Of a stretch of 46,271 bases of DNA, positions 23,331 to 32,422 are shown one piece after another (within the stretch, counting starts at the first letter, position 1; every line of letters begins with the position of its first letter). The notes under the pieces are model-generated. The model saw only the letters and a list, made by a program, of their open reading frames with translations. It did no database searches and was not told the origin of the DNA. The stretch lies in contig JAKAWH010000006.1 of NCBI GenBank assembly GCA_021817065.1, positions 1-46,271 on the forward strand, in the 5' to 3' direction. The position numbers were made by a program, and so were the translations under genes. The DNA comes from Actinomycetes bacterium (GTDB lineage: Bacteria; Actinomycetota; Acidimicrobiia; Acidimicrobiales; JAKAVM01).

Positions 23331-23705
23331 CTAGACGAGTTCGATACGCGCCATAGGCGCGTTGTCACCGTGGCGCGGCCCCAGCTTGAGGATCCGGGTG
23401 TAGCCACCGGGACGATCCAAATAGCGCGGAGCGATCTCTGCGAAGAGACGATGGGTCATATCGACGTCGCGGATATAGGCGACCACCCGGCGCTGGAAAG
23501 CCACCGCTTCACTCTTCTCCGCACGGTTGGCCTTGACGGCCTTGGTGATGATCTTCTCGGCGACCGGCCTGAGGGCCTTCGCCTTGGACTCGGTGGTTAC
23601 CACGAACTCGGCGGCGATGAGCGAGGAAACCAGGTTGCCCATCATCGCCCGCTGATGCGCGGCATCCCCGCCGAACCTCCGACCCTTCTTGGGTGCACCA
23701 GGCAT
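23331..23705 (-). CDS. rplQ: 50S ribosomal protein L17 (bL17)
   Basis: 124 aa from the ATG at 23705, which has AGGAGGTG eight nt upstream (an extension to 23726 lies in rpoA). It contains the bL17 core KKGRRFGGDAAHQRAMMGNLVSSLIAAEFVVTTESKAKALRPVAEKIIT and ends GDNAPMARIELV. The protein lies near the peptide exit tunnel. It directly follows rpoA with a 1-nt gap, the usual alpha-operon order. Confidence 0.97.
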   Translation of the reverse strand: MPGAPKKGRRFGGDAAHQRAMMGNLVSSLIAAEFVVTTESKAKALRPVAEKIITKAVKANRAEKSEAVAFQRRVVAYIRDVDMTHRLFAEIAPRYLDRPGGYTRILKLGPRHGDNAPMARIELV

Positions 23706-23706
23706 C

Positions 23707-24657
23707 TCAGACACCTCCTCCGGCACGCCCTCTGAGGGTCAGGCCGCGCTCGTCCAGTCTCTGAAGCACTTCATCGAGGGACTTCTGCCCGAAGTTGGTT
23801 ATGTTGAGCAGTTCCGCCTCGGTACGCTCCAGAAGCTCCCCGATGGTGTTGACCTGGGCTCGCTTGAGGCAGTTGCGGGGACGTTCGGAGAGGTCCAGGT
23901 CCTCGATCGGAAGATCCAGGTCGGGAGATCCCACCGACATCGTGGTGATGTCGCCCAGCTCCAGCCCCAGCGGAGCCTCGCTCATGTCGGCTACGAGGCT
24001 CACCAGAGAACGAAGCGTGTCCCCGGCAGATGCCAGCGCTTCTCGCGGGGAGATCGAACCGTCCGTTTCGATGTCCAGGATCAGGCGGTCGTAGTTGGTC
24101 GACTGCTCGACGCGGGTCTGCTCCACCGAGTAGGCGACCCGGCGCACCGGGGAAAAGATCGAGTCGATCGGGATCACCCCGATGGTGGACGACCTCTTGT
24201 TGAGATCGGCCGAGACGTAACCACGCCCCCGTTCCACAGTAACGTCCATGGCGAGGCGCCCCTTCGCGTTGAGGGTGGCGATGAGCAAATCGGCGTTGAG
24301 AATCTCGACATCGGAGGAGTGCTGGAAGTCCCCGCCCGTCACGGTGACCGGACCACGCATGTCCATCCGCATGGTGACTGGCTCATCGCTATGGCACCGA
24401 AGGACGATGTCCTTCAGGTTCAAGATGATGTCGCTGATGTCCTCCTTGGTGCCTGCCAGCGTGTCGAACTCGTGCAGAGCATCGTCGAAACGCACCTGGG
24501 TCACCGCAGCACCGGGAATCGAGGACAGCAAGGTCCGGCGCAGCGAGTTGCCCAAGGTGTGGCCAAAGCCCGGCTCCAGCGGGGAAATCGCGAAGCTCTG
24601 GCGGAAGTCCGACTCCTGACCGACCGGCTCGACTGTCGGGCGTTGGATGATAAGCAT
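23707..24657 (-). CDS. rpoA: RNA polymerase alpha subunit
   Basis: 316 aa, normal length. The N-terminal dimerisation domain shows FAISPLEPGFGHTLGNSLRRTLLSSIPGAAVTQVRFDDALHEFDTLAGTKEDISDIILNLK, and the C-terminal domain shows PIEDLDLSERPRNCLKRAQVNTIGELLERTEAELLNITNFGQKSLDEV, the DNA and activator contact surface. The NTD assembles beta and beta'. Located between rpsD and rplQ, so polymerase and ribosome synthesis are coupled. Confidence 0.98.
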   Translation of the reverse strand: MLIIQRPTVEPVGQESDFRQSFAISPLEPGFGHTLGNSLRRTLLSSIPGAAVTQVRFDDALHEFDTLAGTKEDISDIILNLKDIVLRCHSDEPVTMRMDMRGPVTVTGGDFQHSSDVEILNADLLIATLNAKGRLAMDVTVERGRGYVSADLNKRSSTIGVIPIDSIFSPVRRVAYSVEQTRVEQSTNYDRLILDIETDGSISPREALASAGDTLRSLVSLVADMSEAPLGLELGDITTMSVGSPDLDLPIEDLDLSERPRNCLKRAQVNTIGELLERTEAELLNITNFGQKSLDEVLQRLDERGLTLRGRAGGGV

Positions 24658-24692
24658 ATCCGGGTTGCCTTTCCTAGGAACTCAATGCCTGG

Positions 24693-25319
24693 TTACTTCG
24701 AGTAAAGCTCGACGATGAGGTGCTCGCGAACCGGTGCGTCCACGTGCTCACGAAGCGGCTTGTTGAGGATCTTCACCTCATAGCCGCCCTCGATCATTTC
24801 GAGCCATGCCGGCACCCTCCGCTCCAGGGTGTCCATGTTGTGCCGAACCACGATGAAGGCGCGAGCCTTGTCGGCCAGAGTGACAGCATCCCCGACCACC
24901 ACCCGGTAGCTGGGAATAGTCACCCGCCTGCCGTTGACCCGGACATGGCCGTGGCGGACCCATTGGCGAGCCTGTGAGCGCGACGAGCCCCAGCCTGTGC
25001 GGAAGACCACGTTGTCCAGCCGCATCTCCAGCATCTGGAGAAGGTTCTCTCCGGTGATACCCGGAGTCCGGTTGGCCACCTCGTAGAGATTCTGGAACCG
25101 CTTCTCCATCAACCCGTAGATACGGCGGGCCTTCTGCTTCTCCCGGAGCTGGGTTAGGTACTCCGAGCCCTGGCGGGTACGGTCACGACCGTGTTCCCCG
25201 GGGGGATAGGGCTTCCTCTCGACGGGGCACTTCAGCGAATCGCACTTGGCGCCCTTCAGGTACAGCTTGATCTTCTCTCGCCGGCAGAGCCGGCATACTG
25301 CGTCGGTATATCGTGCCAT
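24693..25319 (-). CDS. rpsD: 30S ribosomal protein S4 (uS4)
   Basis: 208 aa. The N terminus has four cysteines, CRLCRREKIKLYLKGAKC...C, a zinc-binding (C+) form, followed by YPPGEHG and an S4 RNA-binding domain (MRLDNVVFRTGWGSSRSQARQWVRHGHVRVNGRRVTIPS). S4 nucleates 16S rRNA folding and in many bacteria represses its own operon. Co-transcribed between rpsK and rpoA. Confidence 0.98.
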   Translation of the reverse strand: MARYTDAVCRLCRREKIKLYLKGAKCDSLKCPVERKPYPPGEHGRDRTRQGSEYLTQLREKQKARRIYGLMEKRFQNLYEVANRTPGITGENLLQMLEMRLDNVVFRTGWGSSRSQARQWVRHGHVRVNGRRVTIPSYRVVVGDAVTLADKARAFIVVRHNMDTLERRVPAWLEMIEGGYEVKILNKPLREHVDAPVREHLIVELYSK

Positions 25320-25330
25320 GACCTTCCTCC

Positions 25331-25726
25331 CTAGACCCGGCGGCGCTTCTTCGGCCGGCAGCCGTTATGGGGAATGGGAGTGACGTCCTTGATGCCGGTG
25401 ACCTCGATGCCGGCGGCGACCAGGGACCGAATGGCGGTCTCCCGCCCCGATCCGGGTCCCTTCACCAGCACGTCCACCCGCCGGACACCGTGCTCGATCG
25501 CCCGCTTGGCACAGGTCTCCGCAGCCATCTGGGCGGCGAAGGGAGTGGACTTGCGTGAACCCTTGAACCCGACGTTCCCCGCCGACGCCCACGCGAGAAC
25601 GTTCCCCTCCCGGTCGGTGATCGAGATGATCGTATTGTTGAACGAACTCTTGATATGAGCGACCCCATAGGGAACGTTCTTCTTCTCCCGGCGGCGCCCG
25701 CGGCGCTGACCTGGCCTCGGTGGCAT
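25331..25726 (-). CDS. rpsK: 30S ribosomal protein S11 (uS11)
   Basis: 131 aa with the uS11 core [50 protein letters not shown] and the C-terminal [18 protein letters not shown]. It lies on the 30S platform near the E site. The ATG overlaps the rpsM stop by 1 nt (TAATG). Confidence 0.98.
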   Translation of the reverse strand: MPPRPGQRRGRRREKKNVPYGVAHIKSSFNNTIISITDREGNVLAWASAGNVGFKGSRKSTPFAAQMAAETCAKRAIEHGVRRVDVLVKGPGSGRETAIRSLVAAGIEVTGIKDVTPIPHNGCRPKKRRRV

Positions 25727-26103
25727 TACTTCCTCACCTTCTTCTTCCCTGCAACGGTCTTCTTCGGTCCCTTCCGGGTGCGTGCGTTGGTGTGGGTACG
25801 CTGCCCACGCACCGGGAGCCCGCGGCGGTGCCGGATACCCTGGTAGCAGCCGATCTCCATCTTGCGCTTGATGTCACCGGCGATGTCCCGGCGCAGGTCG
25901 CCTTCCACCTTGAGGTTGGCGTCGATCCAGGTGCGCAGACGCGCCACCTCGTCGTCGGTCAGATCGCGCACCCGGGCATCCGGGCTGACCCCGGTGGCCT
26001 GGCACACCTGCTGCGAGGTAGTCAGACCGACCCCGAAAATGTAGGTGAGTGCCACTTCCAGCCGCTTCTCGCGGGGAAGATCTACTCCTCCGATACGTGC
26101 CAT
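25726..26103 (-). CDS. rpsM: 30S ribosomal protein S13 (uS13)
   Basis: 125 aa with [26 protein letters not shown] at the start and the basic C-terminal tail [31 protein letters not shown], which contacts P-site tRNA. It bridges to L5 in the large subunit. Downstream of rpmJ with a 3-nt gap. Confidence 0.98.
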   Translation of the reverse strand: MARIGGVDLPREKRLEVALTYIFGVGLTTSQQVCQATGVSPDARVRDLTDDEVARLRTWIDANLKVEGDLRRDIAGDIKRKMEIGCYQGIRHRRGLPVRGQRTHTNARTRKGPKKTVAGKKKVRK

Positions 26104-26106
26104 CTC

Positions 26107-26220
26107 TTAGCCCTGCCTCTGCTTGTGACGCGGATTCGAACAAATCACCAGGACGCGGCCCTCCCGCCGGATGATCCGGCACTTCTCACAAATCTTCTTG
26201 ACGCTTGGTTTCACCTTCAT
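26107..26220 (-). CDS. rpmJ: 50S ribosomal protein L36 (bL36)
   Basis: 37 aa, [17 protein letters not shown]...[13 protein letters not shown]. The CxxC...C...H zinc ligands are intact, the C+ paralogue used when zinc is sufficient. The in-frame open region upstream to 26376 is not conserved. Between infA and rpsM, the canonical position. Confidence 0.97.
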   Translation of the reverse strand: MKVKPSVKKICEKCRIIRREGRVLVICSNPRHKQRQG

Positions 26221-26254
26221 AGAACTCTCTCTGGCAACGGGTGGGCCCGTGCCT

Positions 26255-26479
26255 CTACTTGTACCGGTAAGTGATCCTGCCCCGTGTGAGATCGTAGGGA
26301 GTGATCTCGACCTGCACCCGGTCGCCCGGGAGAATGCGGATCCGGTGCATGCGCATCTTGCCCGAACTGTGCGCAAGAACCTTGTGGCCGTTCTCCAACT
26401 CCACTTTGAACATCGCGTTGGGAAGCGGCTCCACGACGGTGCCTTCCATCACGATGGCGTCATCTCTGGGCTTGGGCAG
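26255..26479 (-). CDS. infA: Translation initiation factor IF-1
   Basis: An OB-fold protein that binds the 30S A site. The core [63 protein letters not shown] is complete. The shortest start, GTG at 26452, gives 66 codons including the stop and lacks the usual N-terminal strand. A CTG at 26479 preceded by AGGAGGA restores the family N terminus ([12 protein letters not shown]), so a CTG start giving 74 aa is proposed. A leader of about 160 nt separates it from map. Confidence 0.88.
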   Translation of the reverse strand: MPKPRDDAIVMEGTVVEPLPNAMFKVELENGHKVLAHSSGKMRMHRIRILPGDRVQVEITPYDLTRGRITYRYK

Positions 26480-26634
26480 TAATCCTCCTCGGGTCGTATG
26501 GGGTCATCAGCCTTGGCAGCAGGCTCCGAATCAGGTGCACAGCCTGGATCGGTGCCGACCGGGACGGGCGCGTCCTGGGAGACGGTTCCGCCATGCGGGC
26601 GCGGCTCACGCACCAATAGGCTCTGAGCCGAGTC

Positions 26635-26664
26635 ATAATACTAGCCCACCTGGGGAAAGTGGGC
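26635..26664 (-). promoter_or_regulatory. Candidate infA promoter with overlapping hairpin
   Basis: In the 220-nt map-infA spacer the minus strand reads GCCCAC-9 nt-GTGGGC (26664-26644) and then TAGTATTATG, which contains TAGTAT and TATTAT. This could be a hairpin ending map transcripts, a promoter for infA-rpmJ-rpsM, or both. The -35 region is poor. The rest of the spacer shows nothing recognisable. Confidence 0.4.
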
Positions 26665-26699
26665 CACTCCACCTCCCCGGGGGGGGCTGGATATCCCCA

Positions 26700-27452
26700 T
26701 CACGGCAAGGTCAACACTTCCGGCCCACTTTCGGTGACCGCGATGGAGTGCTCGAAGTGGGCCGAGAGCTTCCCGTCGGCGGTCACCACGCTCCAAAGAT
26801 CATCCAAGGTCCGGGTTTCCGCCTCTCCGGCATTCACCATCGGCTCGATGGCAAAAACATTTCCCACCTGCAGTTTAGGCCCCCGATGCCCCGGCCAGTA
26901 GTTCGGGACCTGAGGTTCCTCGTGCATGGCGGTCCCGATGGCATGACCCACGTACTCCCGCACCACCGAGAAGCCGGCCTTCTCGGCCACGTCCTGGACC
27001 GCCCGACCCACCTCGAAGAGGTGGTTCCCCGGCCGGAGCTGATCGATACCCGCCCACAGGCTCCGCTCGGTGACCTCCATAAGCCTTGAGGCAAGCGGGC
27101 TGACCTTCCCTACCGGAGCGGTAAAAGCGGCGTCCCCGTGATATCCCTCGACAATCGCACCGCAATCGACCGAAATGATGTCCCCCTCCTCCAGGCGGTA
27201 ACCACCCGGGATCCCGTGGACGATCATCGAATTCGGCGAGGTGCATATCACTGCAGGGAACGGTCCTCCCGCTCCCGGGTAGTTGAGGAAGTTGGAGCGA
27301 GCCCCCCGGCGTTCGAGAACCTGCCGAGCGACACGGTCCAGGTCGCCGGTGGTGACACCGGGTTGAATGGCATCCCGGATCGCCTCGATCATCTCAGCGA
27401 CGACCCGACCCGCCTTGCGCATCTTGGCGAGTTCCTCGGGTGATCGACGCAT
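26700..27452 (-). CDS. map: Methionine aminopeptidase, type I
   Basis: 250 aa; removes initiator Met. The five metal ligands are visible: DCGAIVEGYHGDAAFT, GHAIGTAMHEEP, FAIEPMVN and EHSIAVTE. It starts MRRSPEELAKMRKAGRVVAE without the extra N-terminal zinc domain. Follows adk by 13 nt, as in most Actinobacteria. Confidence 0.97.
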   Translation of the reverse strand: MRRSPEELAKMRKAGRVVAEMIEAIRDAIQPGVTTGDLDRVARQVLERRGARSNFLNYPGAGGPFPAVICTSPNSMIVHGIPGGYRLEEGDIISVDCGAIVEGYHGDAAFTAPVGKVSPLASRLMEVTERSLWAGIDQLRPGNHLFEVGRAVQDVAEKAGFSVVREYVGHAIGTAMHEEPQVPNYWPGHRGPKLQVGNVFAIEPMVNAGEAETRTLDDLWSVVTADGKLSAHFEHSIAVTESGPEVLTLP

Positions 27453-27465
27453 CAGGCGCGAGATT

Positions 27466-28140
27466 TCACAGAGAACGCGCCTTGGCCAGACGTTCGTCGA
27501 TCCGGGTTATGAGCGACAGGGTAACTTCGTCGACCGGACCGGCTCCGTCGATCGTCAGGAGCAGGCCTCGATCGCCGTAATAGGAAAGAAGTGGCTTGGT
27601 CTGCTCCTCATAGAGTTCAAGGCGCGTCCGGATCGCCTCTTCGTTGTCGTCGCGCCGGCTCACCACCTCTCCCCCGCAAGCGTCACACACCCCGGCGACC
27701 TTGGGGGCATATTGAGGTGAGTAGTTGGTCTGGCAGTCGATGCACACCATCCGGGTGGCCAACCTCTGGAGCACTGCTTCCAGCGGAACCTCCAGGCTCA
27801 CCACCAGATCGAGAACGGACGGGGCGATGATCTCGGTCAACCGATCGGCCTGCCGCACCGTACGTGGCACCCCGTCGAGGACGAAGCCCCGTCCGAGTGT
27901 GTCGGGATGATTAAGGCGCTGGGCCACCACCGACATCACCAGCTCGTCCGGAATGAGCTGGCCGGATTCCAGGTAGCTCTGGACCTTCGCGCCCAGTTCG
28001 GATCCGGTCCGCGCCTCCGCCCGAAACATATCTCCTGTCGATATATGAGGAACGACATAGTGTCGGGAAACCCGGACACACTGGGTGCCCTTCCCCGCTC
28101 CCTGCTTGCCGAGAATCACGAGCCTGGCGCCCGGGATCAC
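27466..28140 (-). CDS. adk: Adenylate kinase
   Basis: 224 aa; interconverts ATP, ADP and AMP. Contains the P-loop GKQGAGKGTQ, HISTGDMFRAE, GFVLDGVPRT and a long LID with four Cys (CIDCQTNY...CDACGG), the zinc-stabilised type. The start is GTG at 28140, 20 nt after secY. The Gln in the P-loop where proline is common (GxPGxGK) is a small oddity. Confidence 0.96.
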   Translation of the reverse strand: MIPGARLVILGKQGAGKGTQCVRVSRHYVVPHISTGDMFRAEARTGSELGAKVQSYLESGQLIPDELVMSVVAQRLNHPDTLGRGFVLDGVPRTVRQADRLTEIIAPSVLDLVVSLEVPLEAVLQRLATRMVCIDCQTNYSPQYAPKVAGVCDACGGEVVSRRDDNEEAIRTRLELYEEQTKPLLSYYGDRGLLLTIDGAGPVDEVTLSLITRIDERLAKARSL

Positions 28141-28160
28141 GATTCAGACGCCCTTCGACC

Positions 28161-29462
28161 CTACTGCTTCAGGAAACCCTCGTAGTTGCGCATAGCCAGC
28201 TGGCTGTCGATCTGGCGCAACGTCTCCATGAGCACACCGACCGCGATGAGCAAAGTGGTTCCCGCATATGGATAGCCGCGGATCCCCCAGAAAGAGAAGA
28301 TTATCGAGGGGAGCACGGCGACGATCATCAGGAATACCGCACCGAAGACGGTGATCCGGTTGAGCGCCTTGGCGAGATATCGCTCTGTGGGAGGTCCCGG
28401 TCGGATTCCTGGAATGTAGCCGCCCTGTTTGCGAATGATGTCTGCCTGCTGGTGGGGATCGAAGACGATCGAGACGTAGAAGAAGGCAAAGAGCAGGATG
28501 AAGAGTGCGTAGAGCGCGATGTAGACGCCGTTGGTCGGCTGCAACAGGTCTCGCTGGACGAAGTTCTGAAAGGGCTTCCAGTGGACAATGTTCGAGAGGA
28601 GGGCGGGGAAGTAGAGCACCGATGAGGCGAAGATGATCGGGACCACCCCTGCTTGATTGACCTTCATCGGGATGTAGGTGCTCTGACCTCCGTACATCCG
28701 CCGTCCCTGGACCCGCTTGGCGAAAGTGACCGGAATGCGGCGCTGTCCCTGCTCGACATACACGATGGCCACCAGAATCGCCGCCGCCACCACGATGATG
28801 AAACCGAGCTTGAACTTGCCACCTTCCGCGAGCACCGCCGAGCCGTACCCTGGTATGGATGCGAGGACCGAGGCGAAGATGAGGATGGACATTCCCTGAC
28901 CGATTCCTCGCTGGGTGATCAGCTCGGCCAACCACATCACCATTGCGGTGCCAGCGGTCATGGAGAGCACGAGGAAGAGCACCCGGGGAGCGGTGAAGTC
29001 GGGGATGAAGTTGTCGTTGGCTCCGGTACCGAAGAGTCCGCCGCCGCCGCCATGGAACAAGAACGCCAAGCCGGTCGATTGCATCACCGCCAGAGCGATG
29101 GTCAGGTAACGGCTCGCCTGGGTGAGCTTCTTCTGGCCCACCGCTCCCTGGTCCCTCCACTCCTCGAACTTGGGTATCACGACACCGAGGAGCTGGATGA
29201 TGATGGTGGCGGTGATGTACGGCATGATCCCCAGCCCGAAGACAGCCATCCGGGACAAGCCGGAGCCGGTCAAGAGATTGAGGAAGCTCAGGATCCCGCC
29301 CTGGGACTTGGCGTTGGACAGCAGGTTCTGGACGACCTTGTAGTCGACTCCCGGCCCGGGAATGTTCGTCCCGAAGAGGTACAGTGCGATGATCAGCAAG
29401 GTGAACAGCACCTTGTAGCGGAGATCCGCAATCTTGAAGACGTTCTTCAGGCTCGAAAGCAT
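28161..29462 (-). CDS. secY: Preprotein translocase SecY
   Basis: 433 aa with ten hydrophobic helices forming the Sec channel. Visible: LYKVLFTLLIIALYLFGTNIPGPGVD-like start (RYKVLFTLLII), GLGIMPYITATIIIQLL, RGIGQGMSILIF, PVTFAKRVQGRRMYGGQSTYIPMKVNQAGVVPIIFASS and GFIPGIRPG-like GYIPGIRPGPPTERYL. A glycine run (HGGGGGLFG) is in the loop after helix 3. Between rplO (11-nt gap) and adk. Confidence 0.98.
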   Translation of the reverse strand: MLSSLKNVFKIADLRYKVLFTLLIIALYLFGTNIPGPGVDYKVVQNLLSNAKSQGGILSFLNLLTGSGLSRMAVFGLGIMPYITATIIIQLLGVVIPKFEEWRDQGAVGQKKLTQASRYLTIALAVMQSTGLAFLFHGGGGGLFGTGANDNFIPDFTAPRVLFLVLSMTAGTAMVMWLAELITQRGIGQGMSILIFASVLASIPGYGSAVLAEGGKFKLGFIIVVAAAILVAIVYVEQGQRRIPVTFAKRVQGRRMYGGQSTYIPMKVNQAGVVPIIFASSVLYFPALLSNIVHWKPFQNFVQRDLLQPTNGVYIALYALFILLFAFFYVSIVFDPHQQADIIRKQGGYIPGIRPGPPTERYLAKALNRITVFGAVFLMIVAVLPSIIFSFWGIRGYPYAGTTLLIAVGVLMETLRQIDSQLAMRNYEGFLKQ

Positions 29463-29473
29463 GTCCGTGGGCT

Positions 29474-29974
29474 CTACCGGTTGGTGAGCGCGTTGCCGCG
29501 GGCCGGTGGTCTCCCGTTCCCGAAGGGCAGGGGCACCACGGTGGCCGTACCGCCAGCGTCGCTGATGGCACGCTGTGCCGACGCGGAAAAGGCATGCGCC
29601 TCGACGGACACCGCCGCCGATACCGAGCCCCTTCCCAGAACCTTGACCAGCTCGTTCTTGCCCACCAGGCGGCGATCGCGAAGCACCTCCACGGTAATGG
29701 TAGTGACTCCGCTCTCCGCCAACTCCTGGAGGGAGCCGAGGTTGACCGGCACGTAGGCGACACGGAACGGATTGGTGAATCCGCGCAGCTTGGGAATCCG
29801 CTGGGTGAGCGGCAACTGACCACCCTCGAACCCAACAGGAACCGTGTCGCGCGCGCCCTGCCCCTTGGTGCCGCGACCGGCGGTCTTCCCACCCTTGCCC
29901 GCGATACCGCGCCCGACGCGCCGTTTGGGGCGCTTCGACCCGGCGGGCGGCTGCAAATCATGAAGCTTGATCAT
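29474..29974 (-). CDS. rplO: 50S ribosomal protein L15 (uL15)
   Basis: 166 aa with the Gly/Arg-rich start KLHDLQPPAGSKRPKRRVGRGIAGKGGKTAGRGTKGQGARDTVPVGFEGGQLPLTQRIPKLRGF and the C-terminal uL15 beta domain. Overlaps rpmD by 4 nt (ATGA). The C-terminal part (SAAVSVEAHAFSASAQRAISDAGGTA...) is typical, with a short extra tail. Confidence 0.97.
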   Translation of the reverse strand: MIKLHDLQPPAGSKRPKRRVGRGIAGKGGKTAGRGTKGQGARDTVPVGFEGGQLPLTQRIPKLRGFTNPFRVAYVPVNLGSLQELAESGVTTITVEVLRDRRLVGKNELVKVLGRGSVSAAVSVEAHAFSASAQRAISDAGGTATVVPLPFGNGRPPARGNALTNR

Positions 29975-30213
29975 CGGGAGCTCTCCTCAATCCCAACCGG
30001 AATCACCTCGACCAGATGGGCGACCGAAAGGAGCATTCCGCGGATCTCGGGGCGGTCGGGGAGAACCCTGCTCTGACCGATTCGGCCGAGTCCCAGGGCC
30101 CGCAAGGTCCCTCGATGTCGTGGCTTGGACCCGATGGAGGATGCTACCTGGCGCACCGTGAAACACGACTCGTCCGGGAAGCGCGAAGCATCGTGCACCG
30201 AACTCCTGCCCAT
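29971..30213 (-). CDS. rpmD: 50S ribosomal protein L30 (uL30)
   Basis: 80 aa; the L30 core is FTVRQVASSIGSKPRHRGTLRALGLGRIGQSRVLPDRPEIRGMLLSVAHLVEV. The usual length is about 60, so about 17 N-terminal residues (GRSSVHDASRFPDES) are extra. The ATG is supported by GGAGG 8 nt upstream and overlaps the rpsE stop by 1 nt (TGATG). Confidence 0.93.
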   Translation of the reverse strand: MGRSSVHDASRFPDESCFTVRQVASSIGSKPRHRGTLRALGLGRIGQSRVLPDRPEIRGMLLSVAHLVEVIPVGIEESSR

Positions 30214-30800
30214 CAGCGTTCACCTCCCGCGACTACGTGCGCACCATCAGCAGGGTCCGCGGAAGCCGAACCGCGACGACGTGCCCGGTAGGCTTCCAGC
30301 AGCTTGGGAGGAATGACCTTGTCCTCAGGCTTGCCCCGTAAACGGGCGATCTCATCGGGTCGGCGCAGTGCCTTGAGCCCGGCAATGGTCGCGTGAGCGA
30401 CGTTGATGCCGTTCGACGAACCCAGCGACTTTGCCAGGATGTCGTGGATACCGGCCATTTCCAGGATCGAGCGAACCGCACCTCCTGCGATCACCCCGGT
30501 GCCCGGAGCAGCCGGCTTGAGGAGGACCCGACCGGCCCCTGCCTCCCCGATCACAGGATGCGGGATGGTCGCTCCGGTCAGGGGTACCTCGAACAGGTTC
30601 TTCTTCGCCTCTTCGATCCCCTTCTGGACGGCCAACCCGGCTTCCTTGGCTTTGCCGTACCCGAGCCCGACCCGGCCGTTGCCGTCGCCGATCACCATGA
30701 GGGCGGTGAAGGAGAAGCGACGGCCGCCCTGGACGACCTTGGCCACCCGGTTGACCTTGATCGTTCTCTCTTCGAAATTCCCGTCCAAAAGTGGGCTCAC
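30213..30800 (-). CDS. rpsE: 30S ribosomal protein S5 (uS5)
   Basis: 195 aa with [43 protein letters not shown], the double-stranded-RNA-binding part, and [37 protein letters not shown]. Important for decoding accuracy. A short charged tail ([13 protein letters not shown]...) follows. GTG start overlapping the rplR stop (GTGA). Confidence 0.98.
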   Translation of the reverse strand: MSPLLDGNFEERTIKVNRVAKVVQGGRRFSFTALMVIGDGNGRVGLGYGKAKEAGLAVQKGIEEAKKNLFEVPLTGATIPHPVIGEAGAGRVLLKPAAPGTGVIAGGAVRSILEMAGIHDILAKSLGSSNGINVAHATIAGLKALRRPDEIARLRGKPEDKVIPPKLLEAYRARRRGSASADPADGAHVVAGGER

Positions 30801-31162
30801 AGCTCCAATCCTCCTTCGCGGGCACCGTCGGCAACAGCAGCGACCCGCCCGTGATAGCGGAATCCACCGCGATCGAAGACCACCTTGGAAACCCCGGCTT
30901 CGCGGGCCCTCTCGGCAATCAGCTTGCCCACTGCCTGGGCGGCTTCGCGATTGCCGGTGGCGCCAGAACGCAAGGCTGCCTCCTGGGTGGAGGCGGCCGC
31001 AATGGTCTGGCCAGCTTTGTCGTCGACAACTTGGGCGGAAATATGCCTGTTCGAGCGAAATACGACAAGGCGCGGCCGCTCAGCATTGCCGGACACCTTC
31101 TTGCGGACCCGAGCATGGCGCCGGAGACGCAACTCCCTCTTGTGTTTAGTGGCGTTGCTCAT
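30797..31162 (-). CDS. rplR: 50S ribosomal protein L18 (uL18)
   Basis: 121 aa with [48 protein letters not shown] and the C-terminal [32 protein letters not shown]. Binds 5S rRNA. Between rplF and rpsE. Confidence 0.98.
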   Translation of the reverse strand: MSNATKHKRELRLRRHARVRKKVSGNAERPRLVVFRSNRHISAQVVDDKAGQTIAAASTQEAALRSGATGNREAAQAVGKLIAERAREAGVSKVVFDRGGFRYHGRVAAVADGAREGGLEL

Positions 31163-31190
31163 CGAACAACTCGAGTGTGGACGTTCAGGG

Positions 31191-31730
31191 TCACTTCGCC
31201 GCCTTTCCGGCCTTACGCAGGATTCGCTCGTTGGCGTACCTGATTCCCTTGCCCTTATAGGGCTCCGGCTTGCGAATCTTCCGGATATTGGCGGCGACTT
31301 GACCGACTAATTCCTTGTCGATGCCCTTTACGTGGACACGGGTCGGCTGGGGCACATCGAAGGTGACCCCCGGAGGTGCTTCCACGTTCACCGGATGGCT
31401 GAAGCCGAGAGCGAGCTCGATGGCAGACGGCCCCTTGGCAATCGCCCGGTAGCCGACCCCGACGATCTCGAGCTCCTTGGTAAATCCGTCGGACACTCCG
31501 GTCACCATGTTGTTGACCAGGGCCCGGGTGAGCCCGTGCAGTGCGCGGCTGCGTCGTTCGTCGTTCGGACGGGTGACCACCAGCGAGCCGTCGTCCTGAC
31601 GAATGCTGATCGGTTCGGGTATCTCCCTCTCCAAGGTTCCTTGGGGACCCTTGACGGTGAGGTGCGAGCCGTCGATCGCGATCTCCACGCCCGGACGAAT
31701 GGGGATGGGGGCTTTACCGATGCGGGACAT
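31191..31730 (-). CDS. rplF: 50S ribosomal protein L6 (uL6)
   Basis: 179 aa: [38 protein letters not shown] at the start, [24 protein letters not shown] in the middle and [24 protein letters not shown] at the end. Lies near the sarcin-ricin loop and the factor-binding site. Confidence 0.98.
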   Translation of the reverse strand: MSRIGKAPIPIRPGVEIAIDGSHLTVKGPQGTLEREIPEPISIRQDDGSLVVTRPNDERRSRALHGLTRALVNNMVTGVSDGFTKELEIVGVGYRAIAKGPSAIELALGFSHPVNVEAPPGVTFDVPQPTRVHVKGIDKELVGQVAANIRKIRKPEPYKGKGIRYANERILRKAGKAAK

Positions 31731-31787
31731 GACTAGGCCTCTCTCCCGTCCCGTTGGGTCGTCTCGTGATACAGCGCTACATCCCGT

Positions 31788-32192
31788 TCACCACACATAA
31801 CAGAGCACCTCGCCCCCCAGGTGGTTGCGTCGAGCCTCCGTATCGGTCATCAGACCTTTGGGGGTCGAGACCACGGCAATGCCCATCCCCCCCAACACTC
31901 GGGGAAGCTGCCCAGCCTTGGAATAGACTCGACGACCGGGCTTGGAAATCCGCCGCAGTCCCGAAATGGACCGTTCCCGCTGAACCGAGTACTTCATCTG
32001 AATCTCGATCTGGCTTCCCGGCTTGGGCGCGACGTCACGGCTGGCGAAGCCCGCGATATAGCCTTCCCGCTCCAGGATCGCCGCCAGCTCGACTTTGAGC
32101 TTCGAACCGGGCATGAGCACCGTGTCGTGCATGGCGGTGTTCGCATTACGGATACGGGTAAGCATGTCAGCCACCGGATCTGTCATGGTCAC
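31788..32192 (-). CDS. rpsH: 30S ribosomal protein S8 (uS8)
   Basis: 134 aa from GTG at 32192, which has GGGAGGGG seven nt upstream; ATG two codons on is an alternative, and the extension to 32339 lies in rpsZ. Core: [29 protein letters not shown] and [40 protein letters not shown]. Central 16S rRNA-binding protein, often an autogenous repressor of the spc operon. Confidence 0.96.
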   Translation of the reverse strand: MTMTDPVADMLTRIRNANTAMHDTVLMPGSKLKVELAAILEREGYIAGFASRDVAPKPGSQIEIQMKYSVQRERSISGLRRISKPGRRVYSKAGQLPRVLGGMGIAVVSTPKGLMTDTEARRNHLGGEVLCYVW

Positions 32193-32208
32193 AGGTGAAC
32201 CCCTCCCC

Positions 32209-32394
32209 TCACCAGCTTGCCTTCGTGACGCCGGGAATCTCGCCAGCATGCACCATGTTCCGTAGGCAGACACGGCACAGCCCGAACTTGCGATATACAG
32301 CTTTCGGCCGCCCACACCTCTGACAGCGCGTATAGGCACGCACGCGGAACTTCGGCGTCCGCTGCTGCTTCTGGATCAGTGCCTTCTTTGCCAT
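32209..32394 (-). CDS. rpsZ: 30S ribosomal protein S14 type Z (uS14)
   Basis: 61 aa: [45 protein letters not shown]... The CxxC...CxxC zinc knuckle defines the short, zinc-binding type. The open frame upstream to 32484 is unrelated. Between rplE and rpsH. Confidence 0.97.
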   Translation of the reverse strand: MAKKALIQKQQRTPKFRVRAYTRCQRCGRPKAVYRKFGLCRVCLRNMVHAGEIPGVTKASW

Positions 32395-32422
32395 AGTCTC
32401 CTCAAATCTCCTCGTGCAACGC

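Noticed and set aside
28144-29961. 605-codon minus-strand frame over secY and rplO
   Set aside because: It is an out-of-frame shadow, Arg/Pro/Ser rich without any family motif, while secY and rplO are clear in other frames.
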